A DNA stretch of 64,000 nucleotides from Reichenbachiella agarivorans (lineage in GTDB: Bacteria > Bacteroidota > Bacteroidia > Cytophagales > Cyclobacteriaceae), in NCBI RefSeq assembly GCF_025502585.1, contig NZ_CP106679.1, positions 248,001 through 312,000 of the forward strand. Reading direction: 5' to 3'. Within the stretch, counting starts at the first letter, position 1. The number at the start of each line of letters is the position of its first letter. The position numbers and the translations under genes are program-made. Shown one piece after another: positions 1 to 9,081 of this stretch. Below the pieces are notes generated by a model that had not been told where the DNA came from, did not search any database, and saw only the letters and a program-made list of their open reading frames with translations.

Positions 1-463
1 GATGGAAGGAAAATCTCTAGAAGATTTGATGAAGAATCACTGTGACAACACCGCTGTCAGAAACAATGGCGGAGGTCACTTTAACCATTCTCTATTTTGG
101 ACAGTAATGAGTCCTGACGGTGGCGGAAACCCAACTGGAGACATAGCAGCAGCTATCGATTCAGCATTTGGTTCTTATGACAACTTCAAAACTGAATTTG
201 CCAAAGCTGGCGCCACAAGATTCGGTTCTGGATGGGCTTGGTTGTGTGTCAAAGGTGGTAAATTAGAGATTTGCTCTACTGCCAACCAAGACAATCCATT
301 GATGCCTCAGGCAGGCTGCGAAGGTACTCCTATCCTCGGATTGGATGTATGGGAGCACGCTTACTACTTGAACTATCAAAACAGACGTCCTGATTACATC
401 ACCGCATTCTTCAATGTGATCAATTGGACAGAAGTAAACAAAAGATTCGCAGCTGCTAAATAA
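1..463 (+). CDS. Superoxide dismutase (Fe/Mn family), 5'-truncated by window edge
   Basis: Converts superoxide to hydrogen peroxide and oxygen. The 153 residues in the window are the C-terminal three quarters of a family usually about 200 aa long; the N-terminal helix with the first metal-ligand histidine lies left of the window. Visible ligands are the second His of [11 protein letters not shown] (about residue 29 of the fragment) and Asp and His of DVWEHAYY (about 115 and 119). The GGH-N-HxxFW and DxWEH signatures are diagnostic. Fe, Mn or cambialistic specificity cannot be settled from this fragment. The methionine codon at base 2 is probably internal. A strong terminator follows at once, so the gene appears to end its transcript. 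No signal peptide can be judged. Confidence 0.95.
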   Translation, partial: MEGKSLEDLMKNHCDNTAVRNNGGGHFNHSLFWTVMSPDGGGNPTGDIAAAIDSAFGSYDNFKTEFAKAGATRFGSGWAWLCVKGGKLEICSTANQDNPLMPQAGCEGTPILGLDVWEHAYYLNYQNRRPDYITAFFNVINWTEVNKRFAAAK

Positions 464-485
464 TTTTAGCCAATTAGCTGACACC

Positions 486-521
486 AAAAGCCTTGTATGG
501 AACTCCATGCAAGGCTTTTTT
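486..521 (+). terminator. Rho-independent terminator after superoxide dismutase
   Basis: AAAAGCCTTG pairs with CAAGGCTTTT, extended by ATGGA/CCAT, and ends in a run of six T. It sits 23 bases after the SOD stop codon. Confidence 0.88.
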
Positions 522-532
522 GTTTAACTTGA

Positions 533-1906
533 ATGCTAAACGGAGACGTCAAAAAAGAACCGAAACTAGGGTTTTACCGTTATCTACATTTAAAAATATC
601 CAAAAACCTAAATACTCCGACTATTCAAGCCATCAACTCCACATTAGCAGAAGATAGTTCTCTTTCCTCACTCAAAGCGAAATATCTACAAATCAGAGCT
701 CAATCCGAAAAAATATGCGCTCCACTCCAAGCCGAAGACTATGTCGTGCAACCTATTGTGGACGTCAGTCCTCCCAAATGGCATCTAGGTCATACGACTT
801 GGTTCTTTGAGAAAATGCTACTTGAACCGTTCTGCAAGAACTACAAAGTTTTCCATGCCGAATATGATTATGTATTCAACAGCTACTATGAGAGTATTGG
901 CAAGCGAGTCTTGCGCACCAACAGAGGCAATCTCAGCAGACCCTCTGTATCAGATGTGTACAAGTACAGAGCTCACATTGACCAGCAGATGTCACAGTAC
1001 TTGACAAATCAAAAATTAACTAGTGATGAAATCAACATTCTGGAAATCGGTCTCCAGCACGAGCAACAACATCAAGAACTATTGCTCTACGACATCAAAT
1101 ATATCCTCGGTACCAACCCACTGTTTCCTGCCTATCAAAACAAATTGACCCTAACTGAAGCTACTACAACGAGACCTCTTGGATTCCTCAAAGTAGCAGC
1201 GGGCAACTACAAAATTGGTCACCAGCGTGAAGGTTTTAGTTTTGACAATGAGCACGGTGTGCATCAAGTGTACCTACATGATTATCAAATCGCAGATAGA
1301 CTGATCACCAACCAAGAATATTTAGAGTTCATCACAGATGGCGGCTATGAAAACTTTAGATTTTGGTACTCCGAAGCTTGGGAGTGGGTCAAGAACGAAC
1401 AAAAGAAAGCACCTTTCCATTGGCATCTGATCGATGGGACATGGCATCACTACACGATGAATGGTCTAGAACCGATCAATCCTACCGAACCTGTGAGCCA
1501 TGTGAGTCAGTTCGAAGCAAGTGCCTTTGCCAACTGGAAAGGTATGCGTTTACCAACCGAGTTTGAATGGGAAGTAGCCTGCCAAACTCATCAGCCCGAT
1601 ATTCCGAAAAGCGCCAATTTTGTAGAAGAAGGGTATTACCGCCCCAGAGTCGCGAGTGAAGGCAATTTTCAATTCTACGGAGATCTCTGGGAATGGACTA
1701 ACTCTGCCTACCTGCCCTACCCATATTATAAAACAGCAGAAGGTGCATTGGGAGAGTACAATGGCAAATTCATGATTAATCAGATGGTACTACGAGGAGG
1801 CTCCTTTGCCACTCCTCTAGATCACATCAGACCCACGTATAGAAATTTTTTTCATCCACACTTAAACTGGCATTTCACAGGAATTCGCCTCGCAAAGCAT
1901 GATTGA
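533..1906 (+). CDS. egtB: EgtB-type ergothioneine sulfoxide synthase
   Basis: Non-haem iron enzyme that couples a cysteine-type thiol to the C2 of trimethylhistidine (hercynine) with oxygen, the central step of ergothioneine synthesis in the cytoplasm. The N-terminal DinB-like domain carries the iron-ligand motifs HLGHTTWFFE (residues 84-93) and HEQQHQE (176-182). The C-terminal formylglycine-enzyme-like domain ends in the typical LRGGSFAT and FTGIRLA motifs. Its stop overlaps the start of egtD by 8 bases, so the two are translationally coupled. The ATG lies only 11 bases after the SOD terminator, and the first 45 or so residues have no family counterpart, so the true start may be a downstream non-ATG codon. 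OvoA-like activity is an alternative; the egtD partner argues for ergothioneine. Confidence 0.9.
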   Translation: MLNGDVKKEPKLGFYRYLHLKISKNLNTPTIQAINSTLAEDSSLSSLKAKYLQIRAQSEKICAPLQAEDYVVQPIVDVSPPKWHLGHTTWFFEKMLLEPFCKNYKVFHAEYDYVFNSYYESIGKRVLRTNRGNLSRPSVSDVYKYRAHIDQQMSQYLTNQKLTSDEINILEIGLQHEQQHQELLLYDIKYILGTNPLFPAYQNKLTLTEATTTRPLGFLKVAAGNYKIGHQREGFSFDNEHGVHQVYLHDYQIADRLITNQEYLEFITDGGYENFRFWYSEAWEWVKNEQKKAPFHWHLIDGTWHHYTMNGLEPINPTEPVSHVSQFEASAFANWKGMRLPTEFEWEVACQTHQPDIPKSANFVEEGYYRPRVASEGNFQFYGDLWEWTNSAYLPYPYYKTAEGALGEYNGKFMINQMVLRGGSFATPLDHIRPTYRNFFHPHLNWHFTGIRLAKHD

Positions 1907-2876
1907 AACACTTGAAAATACCACGATCACAAGCAAAAAAGCAGTCTTCCTCAAAGAGGTTCTGACGGGATTGAACAGTGTCCCAAAAACTTTACCTTCC
2001 AAATACTTCTACGACAAGATTGGAGATGCACTCTTTCAGCAAATCATGGAGTTGGATGAATATTACCTCACACAGGCAGAATTCGAAATTTTTGACCAGC
2101 AAAAAAAACAGATCCTCCAAGAATTTTCTCCGAATGGAGAATCTTTCAATCTAGTCGAGTTTGGTGCTGGAGATGGGTATAAAACCAAAGTACTGCTCAA
2201 ATACTTCCTGTCACAAAAAGTAGATTTCGAATACATCCCTATCGATATCTCTCAAAATGCGCTGGATGGGCTAAAAAAAACGCTGAATCAGGAGATTCCT
2301 GACCTCAACATCACCCCCATGCAAGGGGACTATTTCCAAGTGTTGGATCGTTTGAGTCACGCCACCTCCAAAAAGAATATAATCCTGTTTTTAGGATCCA
2401 ATATAGGCAACTTCTCTCCGACTGAATCCACCAAATTCTTATCACAAATCAGGGCAGACATCAACATGGGCGATCACCTGATGATAGGAATCGACCTCAA
2501 AAAAGATCCTGCCAAAATACTGGCAGCCTACAACGACCAAGATGGAATCACAGCAGAATTTAACCTCAATCTACTCCATCGTATCAACAAAGAACTAGAT
2601 GCCAACTTCAATCCAGAGCAATTCAAGCATTACCCATTTTACAATCCAATCACAGGAGAATGCAAAAGTTCGCTCATCAGTCTTCAAGATCAAGAGGTAA
2701 AAATTGGTAACTCTACCATCCATTTATCCCAATGGGAACCGATTCACACAGAAGTCTCAAGAAAATTTTCGTTGAAAGAAATCCACGATTTGGCGGCCCG
2801 ATGCGGGTTTTGTATTACTTCAGACCTATCTGATCGACACGGATATTTTGTAGATTCTATTTGGAAAGCAGTTTAA
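1899..2876 (+). CDS. egtD: L-histidine N-alpha-methyltransferase (EgtD)
   Basis: SAM-dependent enzyme that trimethylates histidine to hercynine, the substrate of EgtB. At 325 aa it has the normal length. The N-terminal signature LPSKYFYDKIGDALF (from residue 32) with ELDEYYLTQAE is typical of the family, and the SAM-binding loop is FGAGDGYKT (88-96). The ATG overlaps the egtB stop, forming a two-gene operon. No egtA, egtC or egtE homologue lies nearby, so a shortened pathway using free cysteine and an unlinked lyase is possible; this is inference. Confidence 0.92.
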   Translation: MIETLENTTITSKKAVFLKEVLTGLNSVPKTLPSKYFYDKIGDALFQQIMELDEYYLTQAEFEIFDQQKKQILQEFSPNGESFNLVEFGAGDGYKTKVLLKYFLSQKVDFEYIPIDISQNALDGLKKTLNQEIPDLNITPMQGDYFQVLDRLSHATSKKNIILFLGSNIGNFSPTESTKFLSQIRADINMGDHLMIGIDLKKDPAKILAAYNDQDGITAEFNLNLLHRINKELDANFNPEQFKHYPFYNPITGECKSSLISLQDQEVKIGNSTIHLSQWEPIHTEVSRKFSLKEIHDLAARCGFCITSDLSDRHGYFVDSIWKAV

Positions 2877-2934
2877 TTTTAAATTTGTGATGAAATATTC
2901 ATCTTAAATTCTATTTTTGCCTTCCATTTTTGAA

Positions 2935-3018
2935 GCGCACGTGGTGAAATTGGTAGACACGCCATCTTGAGGGGGTGGTGAGCTCACGCTCGTGGAAGTT
3001 CGAATCTTCTCGTGCGCA
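2935..3018 (+). tRNA. tRNA-Leu (anticodon GAG)
   Basis: Acceptor strands GCGCACG (2935-2941) and CGTGCGC (3011-3017) pair perfectly, with A as discriminator. The D arm contains TTGGTAGAC. The anticodon loop TTGAGGG sits between CCATC and GGTGG, giving GAG. A long variable arm typical of class II tRNA-Leu precedes a GTTCGAATC T-loop. CCA is not encoded, as is common in Bacteroidota. Confidence 0.95.
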
Positions 3019-3162
3019 CACTTTAAAAATAATAATGGATTTCGTTCTCAAAAGAATTTCCCCAATAGTCCATTCGTACGCTTCTATTATATTTGCTCTT
3101 ATCAGGATCAACTTCAATCAAGAATCCAATTCCTAAAATTACAATATTAAAAGTCTTTATAA

Positions 3163-4209
3163 ATGTCATTTAATACCCCGCTGCTGAAGAAAATCTGTGA
3201 AATCGCTGGCGCACCAGGTTTCGAATCCAGAATCAGAAATCTAGTCATCCAAGAGATCAAGGACCATGTAGATTCCTATGAAATCGATAACATGGGCAAT
3301 ATCATTGCCATCAAAAAGGGTGCTTCGGATCAAAAAGTAATGGTAGCGGCTCACATGGACGAGATTGGGTTCATTGTCAGTCATATTGATGAGAATGGTT
3401 TTGTGCGATTTCAAACCTTAGGCGGTTTTGATCCCAAAACCCTCACCGCACAACGGGTCATCATCCATGGCAAAGAAGATGTGATTGGAGTGATGGGATC
3501 CAAACCTATCCATGTGATGAGTGCGGAAGAAAAACAAAAAGTTGCGAAACAATCCGACTACTTCATTGATCTCGGGATGAACAAAGAAGAAGTCGAAAAA
3601 ATCGTATCAATTGGTGATTCTATCACTCGTGAAAGAGAACTGATAGAGATGGGCAACTGTGTCAACTGCAAATCCATCGACAACCGTGTATCTGTTTTCA
3701 TCTTGATCGAAACACTGAAGAAAATCAAAAGACCATCCATGGATTTTTATGCAGTGTTTTCTGTACAAGAAGAAGTTGGACTCAGAGGAGCCAATGTTGC
3801 CGCCCATAGCATCAACCCTGATTTTGGAATTGCACTAGATACTACGATCGCTTATGACCTGCCAGGTGCGCAAGCCCACGAGTACGTGACCAAATTGGGT
3901 GAAGGTACTGCCATCAAAATCCTTGATGCCATGACCATCTGCGACCAAAGAATGGTGCGTTTCCTCCGAGAAACTGCCAATCAAAAAGGTATCAAATGGC
4001 AGAATGAAATCCTCGTCGCAGGAGGCACGGATACAGCCAGCATCCAGCAAAAAGGGAAGAACGGCGCGATAGCAGGGGCTATTTCTATCCCAACTCGTCA
4101 CTTGCATCAAGTCATCGAAATGGCGCACAAAGACGACATCAACGGGTCTACACAACTGCTGATTGCAGCTTTGGAAAACCTAACCAACTTTGATTGGGGC
4201 TGGGAATAA
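3163..4209 (+). CDS. M42 family metallo-aminopeptidase (glutamyl aminopeptidase / FrvX type)
   Basis: Cytoplasmic di-zinc aminopeptidase of 348 aa, the usual length; family members form large tetrahedral particles that trim peptides. Visible metal and catalytic motifs in order: AAHMDEIGF (first His near residue 64, catalytic Asp after it), SIDNRV (bridging Asp), VQEEVGLRGA (catalytic Glu pair), ALDTT (Asp ligand) and RHLHQ (last His). No signal peptide. It stands alone on the + strand between the tRNA gene and the GH3-type gene. The exact residue preference cannot be read from sequence. Confidence 0.9.
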   Translation: MSFNTPLLKKICEIAGAPGFESRIRNLVIQEIKDHVDSYEIDNMGNIIAIKKGASDQKVMVAAHMDEIGFIVSHIDENGFVRFQTLGGFDPKTLTAQRVIIHGKEDVIGVMGSKPIHVMSAEEKQKVAKQSDYFIDLGMNKEEVEKIVSIGDSITRERELIEMGNCVNCKSIDNRVSVFILIETLKKIKRPSMDFYAVFSVQEEVGLRGANVAAHSINPDFGIALDTTIAYDLPGAQAHEYVTKLGEGTAIKILDAMTICDQRMVRFLRETANQKGIKWQNEILVAGGTDTASIQQKGKNGAIAGAISIPTRHLHQVIEMAHKDDINGSTQLLIAALENLTNFDWGWE

Positions 4210-4340
4210 ACACCAAATCCAGACTGCTGTAACAATTTGCTAACACCAAAGATGTAACGCTAGTGTAACCAACTAAAAAGACTTTGTATAAATTGTGCCA
4301 AAATCAATTTTGATTGACTTTGATACCATCATTATGAACT

Positions 4341-5837
4341 ATGGGATTCCGATCTGTACTCAGTAAGCCATTTGCCAAATACATCGTCAACGACCAAAAA
4401 AAATGGTCGATGGATGCTATCAATACCCAATTCAAAATACTTGAATCTATTGTAGCCAAAGCCAAAAACACACAGTTTGGCAGGGATCATTTCTTTAGCG
4501 AAATCCGCAATTATGAGGATTTCAAAAAAGCTGTGCCAGTCTCTGATTATGAAGGAATCAAAGACTATATCGAGAAGATCAAAAAAGGAGAAAGCGATGT
4601 ACTCTGGCCAGGTAAGCCAGAATATTTTGCCAAAACCTCAGGCACTACATCTGGCACCAAGTACATTCCCATCACTAAGGATTCGATCCCTAATCATATC
4701 AATAGTGCTAGAAATGCCCTATTGACCTATGTACACAACTCTGGCAATAGTCAGTTTTTGGACAAGAATCTGATCTTCCTGTCTGGCAGCCCGATCATGA
4801 CCAAAACCGCAGGCATTCATACAGGACGACTGTCTGGCATTGTCAACCACCACGTACCAGGCTATCTGCGCGCTAACCAGATGCCTAGTTTCGAAACCAA
4901 CTGCATCGAAGACTGGGAAACCAAAGTGGATACCATCGTGGAGGAAACGCTTTCAAAAGACATGAGTCTGATCTCAGGGATACCACCTTGGGTACAGATG
5001 TATTTTGACAGGATCACTTCCAAGACTGGCAAACCGATCAAAGATGTTTTCCCCAACTTTTCTCTATTTGTGTACGGAGGGGTCAACTTCCAGCCCTACA
5101 AAGGAAAAATATTCGAAAGCATCGGCAAGACCATCGACTCAGTCGAGACTTATCCTGCATCTGAGGGCTTCATTGCCTATCAAGACACTTTGGATCAAGA
5201 AGGACTTTTGTTGTTATTGAATTCTGGCATTTTCTTCGAGTTCATCCCTGCGGATGAATATTTCGATGAGAACCCTACACGACTGAGCATCGGCGAGGTG
5301 GAATTGGGCGTCAACTATGCCTTGATCATCAACAGCAATGCTGGGCTTTGGGGTTATTCGATTGGTGATACGATCCAATTTGTATCCAAAGACCCCTACC
5401 GAATACTGGTAACGGGTAGAATCAAGCATTTTATCTCTGCATTTGGTGAACATGTCATCGGTCAGGAGGTCGAAAAAGCCATGAACCATGCCTTGAACTT
5501 ACATCCTGAGGCTGAACTGGTGGAATTCACCGTAGCACCCCAGGTGACACCTGAGTCTGGATTAGCAAGACATCAGTGGTTTGTAGAGTTCGACACACTA
5601 CCTGCAGATATGACTCGATTCAGAGAGATCTTGGATCAGAAATTAACAGAGCTGAACTCTTACTACTTGGATTTGATCACGGGCAATATTCTTGAGAAAC
5701 TAGAAATCATCCCTTTGAAGAAAAATGCCTTCATCGACTACATGAAGTTGCAGGGAAAACTCGGAGGACAAAACAAAGTGCCACGACTATCTAACGACCG
5801 AAAAATTGCGGATGAATTGATGAAATTTAGATTTTAG
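4341..5837 (+). CDS. GH3 auxin-responsive promoter family protein (acyl-adenylating enzyme)
   Basis: A 498-aa member of the GH3 branch of the ANL adenylate-forming superfamily. The nucleotide-binding loop KTSGTTSGTK is at residues 98-107, and ETYPASEGF near 270 matches the A5-type motif. Plant GH3 enzymes conjugate acyl acids to amino acids; bacterial members are widespread in Bacteroidota but mostly uncharacterised, so the substrate is unknown. No carrier protein or pathway partner is adjacent. The stop codon falls inside a 7-bp tandem repeat array, so the last residues are encoded by repeat units. Confidence 0.82.
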   Translation: MGFRSVLSKPFAKYIVNDQKKWSMDAINTQFKILESIVAKAKNTQFGRDHFFSEIRNYEDFKKAVPVSDYEGIKDYIEKIKKGESDVLWPGKPEYFAKTSGTTSGTKYIPITKDSIPNHINSARNALLTYVHNSGNSQFLDKNLIFLSGSPIMTKTAGIHTGRLSGIVNHHVPGYLRANQMPSFETNCIEDWETKVDTIVEETLSKDMSLISGIPPWVQMYFDRITSKTGKPIKDVFPNFSLFVYGGVNFQPYKGKIFESIGKTIDSVETYPASEGFIAYQDTLDQEGLLLLLNSGIFFEFIPADEYFDENPTRLSIGEVELGVNYALIINSNAGLWGYSIGDTIQFVSKDPYRILVTGRIKHFISAFGEHVIGQEVEKAMNHALNLHPEAELVEFTVAPQVTPESGLARHQWFVEFDTLPADMTRFREILDQKLTELNSYYLDLITGNILEKLEIIPLKKNAFIDYMKLQGKLGGQNKVPRLSNDRKIADELMKFRF

Positions 5838-5860
5838 ACAATAGACTTTAGATATTAGAC
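5826..5860 (+). repeat. 7-bp tandem repeat array (TTTAGAC type), five units
   Basis: Consecutive units are TTTAGAT, TTTAGAC, AATAGAC, TTTAGAT and ATTAGAC, exactly in register. The array starts inside the last codons of the GH3-type gene and includes its TAG stop at 5835-5837. Two other 7-bp arrays with a different core (AGTATTG) occur in this window. Confidence 0.7.
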
Positions 5861-5927
5861 AAAAATATTAGGAATGGCAGATTTTACATTTTATCATTTA
5901 AAATCCGATTCCATAAACCCTTAATAG

Positions 5928-7079
5928 TTGAAAAAAACAATCTCTATCCTTGGTTCGACCGGATCTATCGGTACGCAGGCACTTGAAGTCATTGCAGCGA
6001 ATCCCGACAAATTCGAGCTGGAAGCCATCTCTGCCTACAACAACGCAGACTTACTCATCAAACAAGCCATCCAATTCAAGCCTAACGTAGTAGTCATCGG
6101 CAATGAAGACAAGTACGAGCAGGTGTTTGCAGCATTGGATTCATTGGACATCAAGGTATTTGCGGGAGAATCAGGCTTGTGTCACATCGCCGAAATCGAA
6201 TCTGTCGATATTGTATTGACAGCATTGGTCGGATATGCAGGATTGAAACCCACCGTAAGAGCAGTGCAAGCAGGAAAGACGATTGCACTGGCCAACAAAG
6301 AAACCCTCGTCGTAGCAGGTGAACTGATCACCCAACTGGCGCAAGAATACAATTCCTTGATCCTACCAGTTGATTCAGAGCACTCTGCTATTTTCCAATG
6401 TTTGACTGGCGAATATGGCAATCCAATAGAGAAAATCATCTTGACTGCCTCAGGAGGGCCGTTCAGAGGAAAAGACAAGACTTTTTTACAATCCGTCAAA
6501 AAGGAAGCCGCGCTCAAGCATCCCAACTGGGACATGGGTGCCAAGATCACCATTGATTCGGCTTCATTGATGAACAAAGGTTTGGAAGTGATAGAGGCCA
6601 AATGGCTCTTTGGATTGAAACCTGAGCAGATAGATGTCATCGTGCATCCTCAGTCGATTATCCACTCGATGGTGCAGTTCGAAGACGGATCCATCAAAGC
6701 ACAGATGGGATTGCCAGACATGAAGCTCCCCATCCAATATGCGATGACATTTCCTGATCGAATTAAAAGCACATTTCCTAGGTTCGATTTTACAGAATAC
6801 CCATCTTTGACATTCGAAAAACCAGATGTAGAGACTTTTAGGAATCTCGGATTCTCTTTCGAGGCGTTGAAAAAGGGAGGCAACATGGCCTGTATTCTCA
6901 ATGCCGCCAACGAAATTGTCGTATCAGAATTCCTAAAAGACCGTATAGGGTTTTTGGAGATGTCCGATGTAATCGAAAAATGCATGGACAAAGTCGCTTT
7001 CATTTCGTCCCCCAACTTGGAGGATTACATGGAGACGGATAAAGAAACAAGAAAAATCGCACTAGATATAATTAGTTAA
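5928..7079 (+). CDS. dxr: 1-deoxy-D-xylulose 5-phosphate reductoisomerase
   Basis: Second step of the MEP isoprenoid pathway: DXP to 2-C-methylerythritol 4-phosphate with NADPH. The TTG start gives KKTISILGSTGSIGTQAL, the canonical NADPH-binding N terminus. ALANKETLVVAG, PVDSEHSAIFQ and TASGGPFRGK carry the metal and substrate-loop residues, and the C-terminal helical domain is complete. At 383 aa the length is normal. Its TAA shares one base with the rseP ATG, a coupling of dxr and rseP common in bacteria. Confidence 0.96.
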   Translation: MKKTISILGSTGSIGTQALEVIAANPDKFELEAISAYNNADLLIKQAIQFKPNVVVIGNEDKYEQVFAALDSLDIKVFAGESGLCHIAEIESVDIVLTALVGYAGLKPTVRAVQAGKTIALANKETLVVAGELITQLAQEYNSLILPVDSEHSAIFQCLTGEYGNPIEKIILTASGGPFRGKDKTFLQSVKKEAALKHPNWDMGAKITIDSASLMNKGLEVIEAKWLFGLKPEQIDVIVHPQSIIHSMVQFEDGSIKAQMGLPDMKLPIQYAMTFPDRIKSTFPRFDFTEYPSLTFEKPDVETFRNLGFSFEALKKGGNMACILNAANEIVVSEFLKDRIGFLEMSDVIEKCMDKVAFISSPNLEDYMETDKETRKIALDIIS

Positions 7080-8401
7080 TGGAAGGATTAATCATGGCAG
7101 CCCAACTCATGTTGGGATTATCAATATTGGTAGGATTACACGAAATGGGACACCTACTTGCAGCCAAAGCATTTGGCATGAGAGTAGAAAAGTACTCCAT
7201 TGGTTTCCCTCCTAAAATCTGGGGGTTCCAGTACGGTGAGACCGAATATTCATTTGGTGCCATCCCATTGGGAGGTTTTGTGAAGATATCAGGGATGATT
7301 GATGAGTCCCTCGACACAGAGGCCATGGCTGCAGAGCCAGAGCCATGGGAGTTCAGATCCAAACCAGCATGGCAGAGACTCATCGTCATGATGGGAGGCA
7401 TCATTGTCAACGTCATCACAGGTATCGTGATCTTCATCACCATGACCTACAGCAACGGCGACTCTTATGTCACCAAAGATGCCCTCAATCAGCACGGTAT
7501 CGTTGCCTATGAATTGGCGGATGAAGTAGGATTCAAAACTGGAGACAAGATTTTAAAGGTAAACGGTAGCGATTTTGAGCGTTTTACTGACCTGATCAAC
7601 AATGACGTGATTTTGAATGAAAATTCTACTTACACAGTACAGCGTGCAGATTCTGTGTTTGACATCACACTACCGAGTGGTTTTTTGGATCGCTATGCAG
7701 ACAAAAAGAAATACGACGGCATGTTTTTGGGTATCCGTCAGCCTTTTGCAGTAGGTCAGGTGCAATTGGGCAGTCTGGCAGCTGAAGGTGGCCTACAAGA
7801 AGGAGACAAGTTTGTGTCCATCAATGGACAACCAATTACCTATTTTGATGAACTCAAAAGTACGCTGACGGCCAACAAAGACAAAGAAATCACCGCAGTG
7901 GTGGTAGACCCACAAAACACACAGAGACAACTTGACCTTACGGTTGGCGAAGATGGCACTTTGGGTTTTGTAGCAGACATTCAATTGGACTTGGCACACG
8001 AAGATTTTACCTTTGGTGAGTCGGTCAACAAAGGTACAGAGCAGGCATTCAACGTGGTTTGGGTCAACATCAAAGCCTTCGGCAAAATATTCAGAGGTGA
8101 GGTGTCAGCCTCTAAGTCTTTGAGCGGCCCGATTGGAATCGCGCAGATGTTTGGAGGTACATGGAACTGGAACAAATTCTGGAGCTTGACAGGCCTTCTC
8201 TCTATGGTCTTGGCTTTTATGAATTTCCTACCCATCCCAGCCTTGGACGGTGGACACGTGGTGTTCTTGACCTATGAGATGCTCTCTGGTCAAAAACCAT
8301 CTGACAAGTTCCTAGAAGGAGCACAAAAAGTCGGCATGGTCTTGCTACTAGGCCTCATGGGCTTTGCGATCTTCAACGACCTATTCAAAGCAATCTTCTA
8401 A
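7079..8401 (+). CDS. rseP: RseP-type site-2 intramembrane zinc metalloprotease
   Basis: Membrane protease that cleaves transmembrane segments of substrates such as anti-sigma factors. The zinc motif HEMGH is at residues 21-25 in the first membrane helix and the second active-site motif LDG at 389-391. Two central PDZ-like segments are visible (VGFKTGDKILKVNG and GGLQEGDKFVSINGQ). The C terminus is hydrophobic. It follows dxr with a one-base overlap and is closed by a terminator. Confidence 0.93.
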   Translation: MEGLIMAAQLMLGLSILVGLHEMGHLLAAKAFGMRVEKYSIGFPPKIWGFQYGETEYSFGAIPLGGFVKISGMIDESLDTEAMAAEPEPWEFRSKPAWQRLIVMMGGIIVNVITGIVIFITMTYSNGDSYVTKDALNQHGIVAYELADEVGFKTGDKILKVNGSDFERFTDLINNDVILNENSTYTVQRADSVFDITLPSGFLDRYADKKKYDGMFLGIRQPFAVGQVQLGSLAAEGGLQEGDKFVSINGQPITYFDELKSTLTANKDKEITAVVVDPQNTQRQLDLTVGEDGTLGFVADIQLDLAHEDFTFGESVNKGTEQAFNVVWVNIKAFGKIFRGEVSASKSLSGPIGIAQMFGGTWNWNKFWSLTGLLSMVLAFMNFLPIPALDGGHVVFLTYEMLSGQKPSDKFLEGAQKVGMVLLLGLMGFAIFNDLFKAIF

Positions 8402-8452
8402 GAGACCTTTTTTACATCAACCGTTCGCTACGGTTTGATTGATGATATTTAG

Positions 8453-8489
8453 ATAGCCCCTGGTTTAAAAACTCGGGGCTATTTTTTTT
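8453..8489 (+). terminator. Rho-independent terminator after rseP
   Basis: ATAGCCCC and GGGGCTAT form a perfect 8-bp stem with a 14-base loop, followed by eight T. Confidence 0.88.
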
Positions 8490-9078
8490 ATAAGGGGGTT
8501 GGAATAATTCAGCCTCTCTCCTCTATCTCCCGCAAGTTTAGCGGAGAATTTAGAGATGGCATTCAGTCCGCTTGAGCAATAGCTTTTTAATCTCCTTGGT
8601 GTATCCAAACAATTCTGTCTCCGTCGTAGTAGATCAGCTTCCTGAAAATTTAAAGTGCTTGCAAACACTAATAGGGATAAATAAGATATCATACTATTAT
8701 CTAGATATTAGTCAACTACTCTTATACAACCATTTATGATCGCTACTTGATCTTCAAGATAACATTTAAATTCCTTAAGCCAGAATACAAAGGCATCCCG
8801 ATTGAGAGTATGATTTTTTGTATTTCAGAAAAAGTCTTGATTATCCAACCAGCCTCCCCAGTTGCAAATTGAAAACTTGCTTGATTATCCAACCACAAGT
8901 TACGCGCCGCTAAACTTGCGGAATTGTAGGGAACAAGCTACTTCAATTGGCTATTTGGAATCTGAATATTAACTAATCACTTTTGACCCAAGTCCCCATC
9001 CCTTCATTAAGTTAACGATTTACCCTTTTGAGACTTCGTCATTTTGCCTATCTTGACAGTCGTAATTCATAGCACCTG
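8490..9078. other. Gene-poor spacer with inverted and direct repeats
   Basis: No convincing gene in about 590 bases; short open frames have no recognisable domain. A 15-bp sequence CCGCAAGTTTAGCGG at 8530-8544 recurs in inverted orientation at 8907-8921, and CTTGATTATCCAACCA is directly repeated at 8836-8851 and 8880-8895. It may be the scar of a decayed mobile element, but no transposase remnant is readable. Confidence 0.5.
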
Positions 9079-9081
9079 TTG

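Noticed and set aside
533-1906. Sulfatase-modifying enzyme
   Set aside because: The C-terminal fold is formylglycine-enzyme-like, but the DinB iron motifs and the egtD neighbour identify EgtB.
8465-8692. Minus-strand open frame of 75 codons
   Set aside because: No recognisable domain, overlaps the rseP terminator and the inverted repeat; composition looks random.
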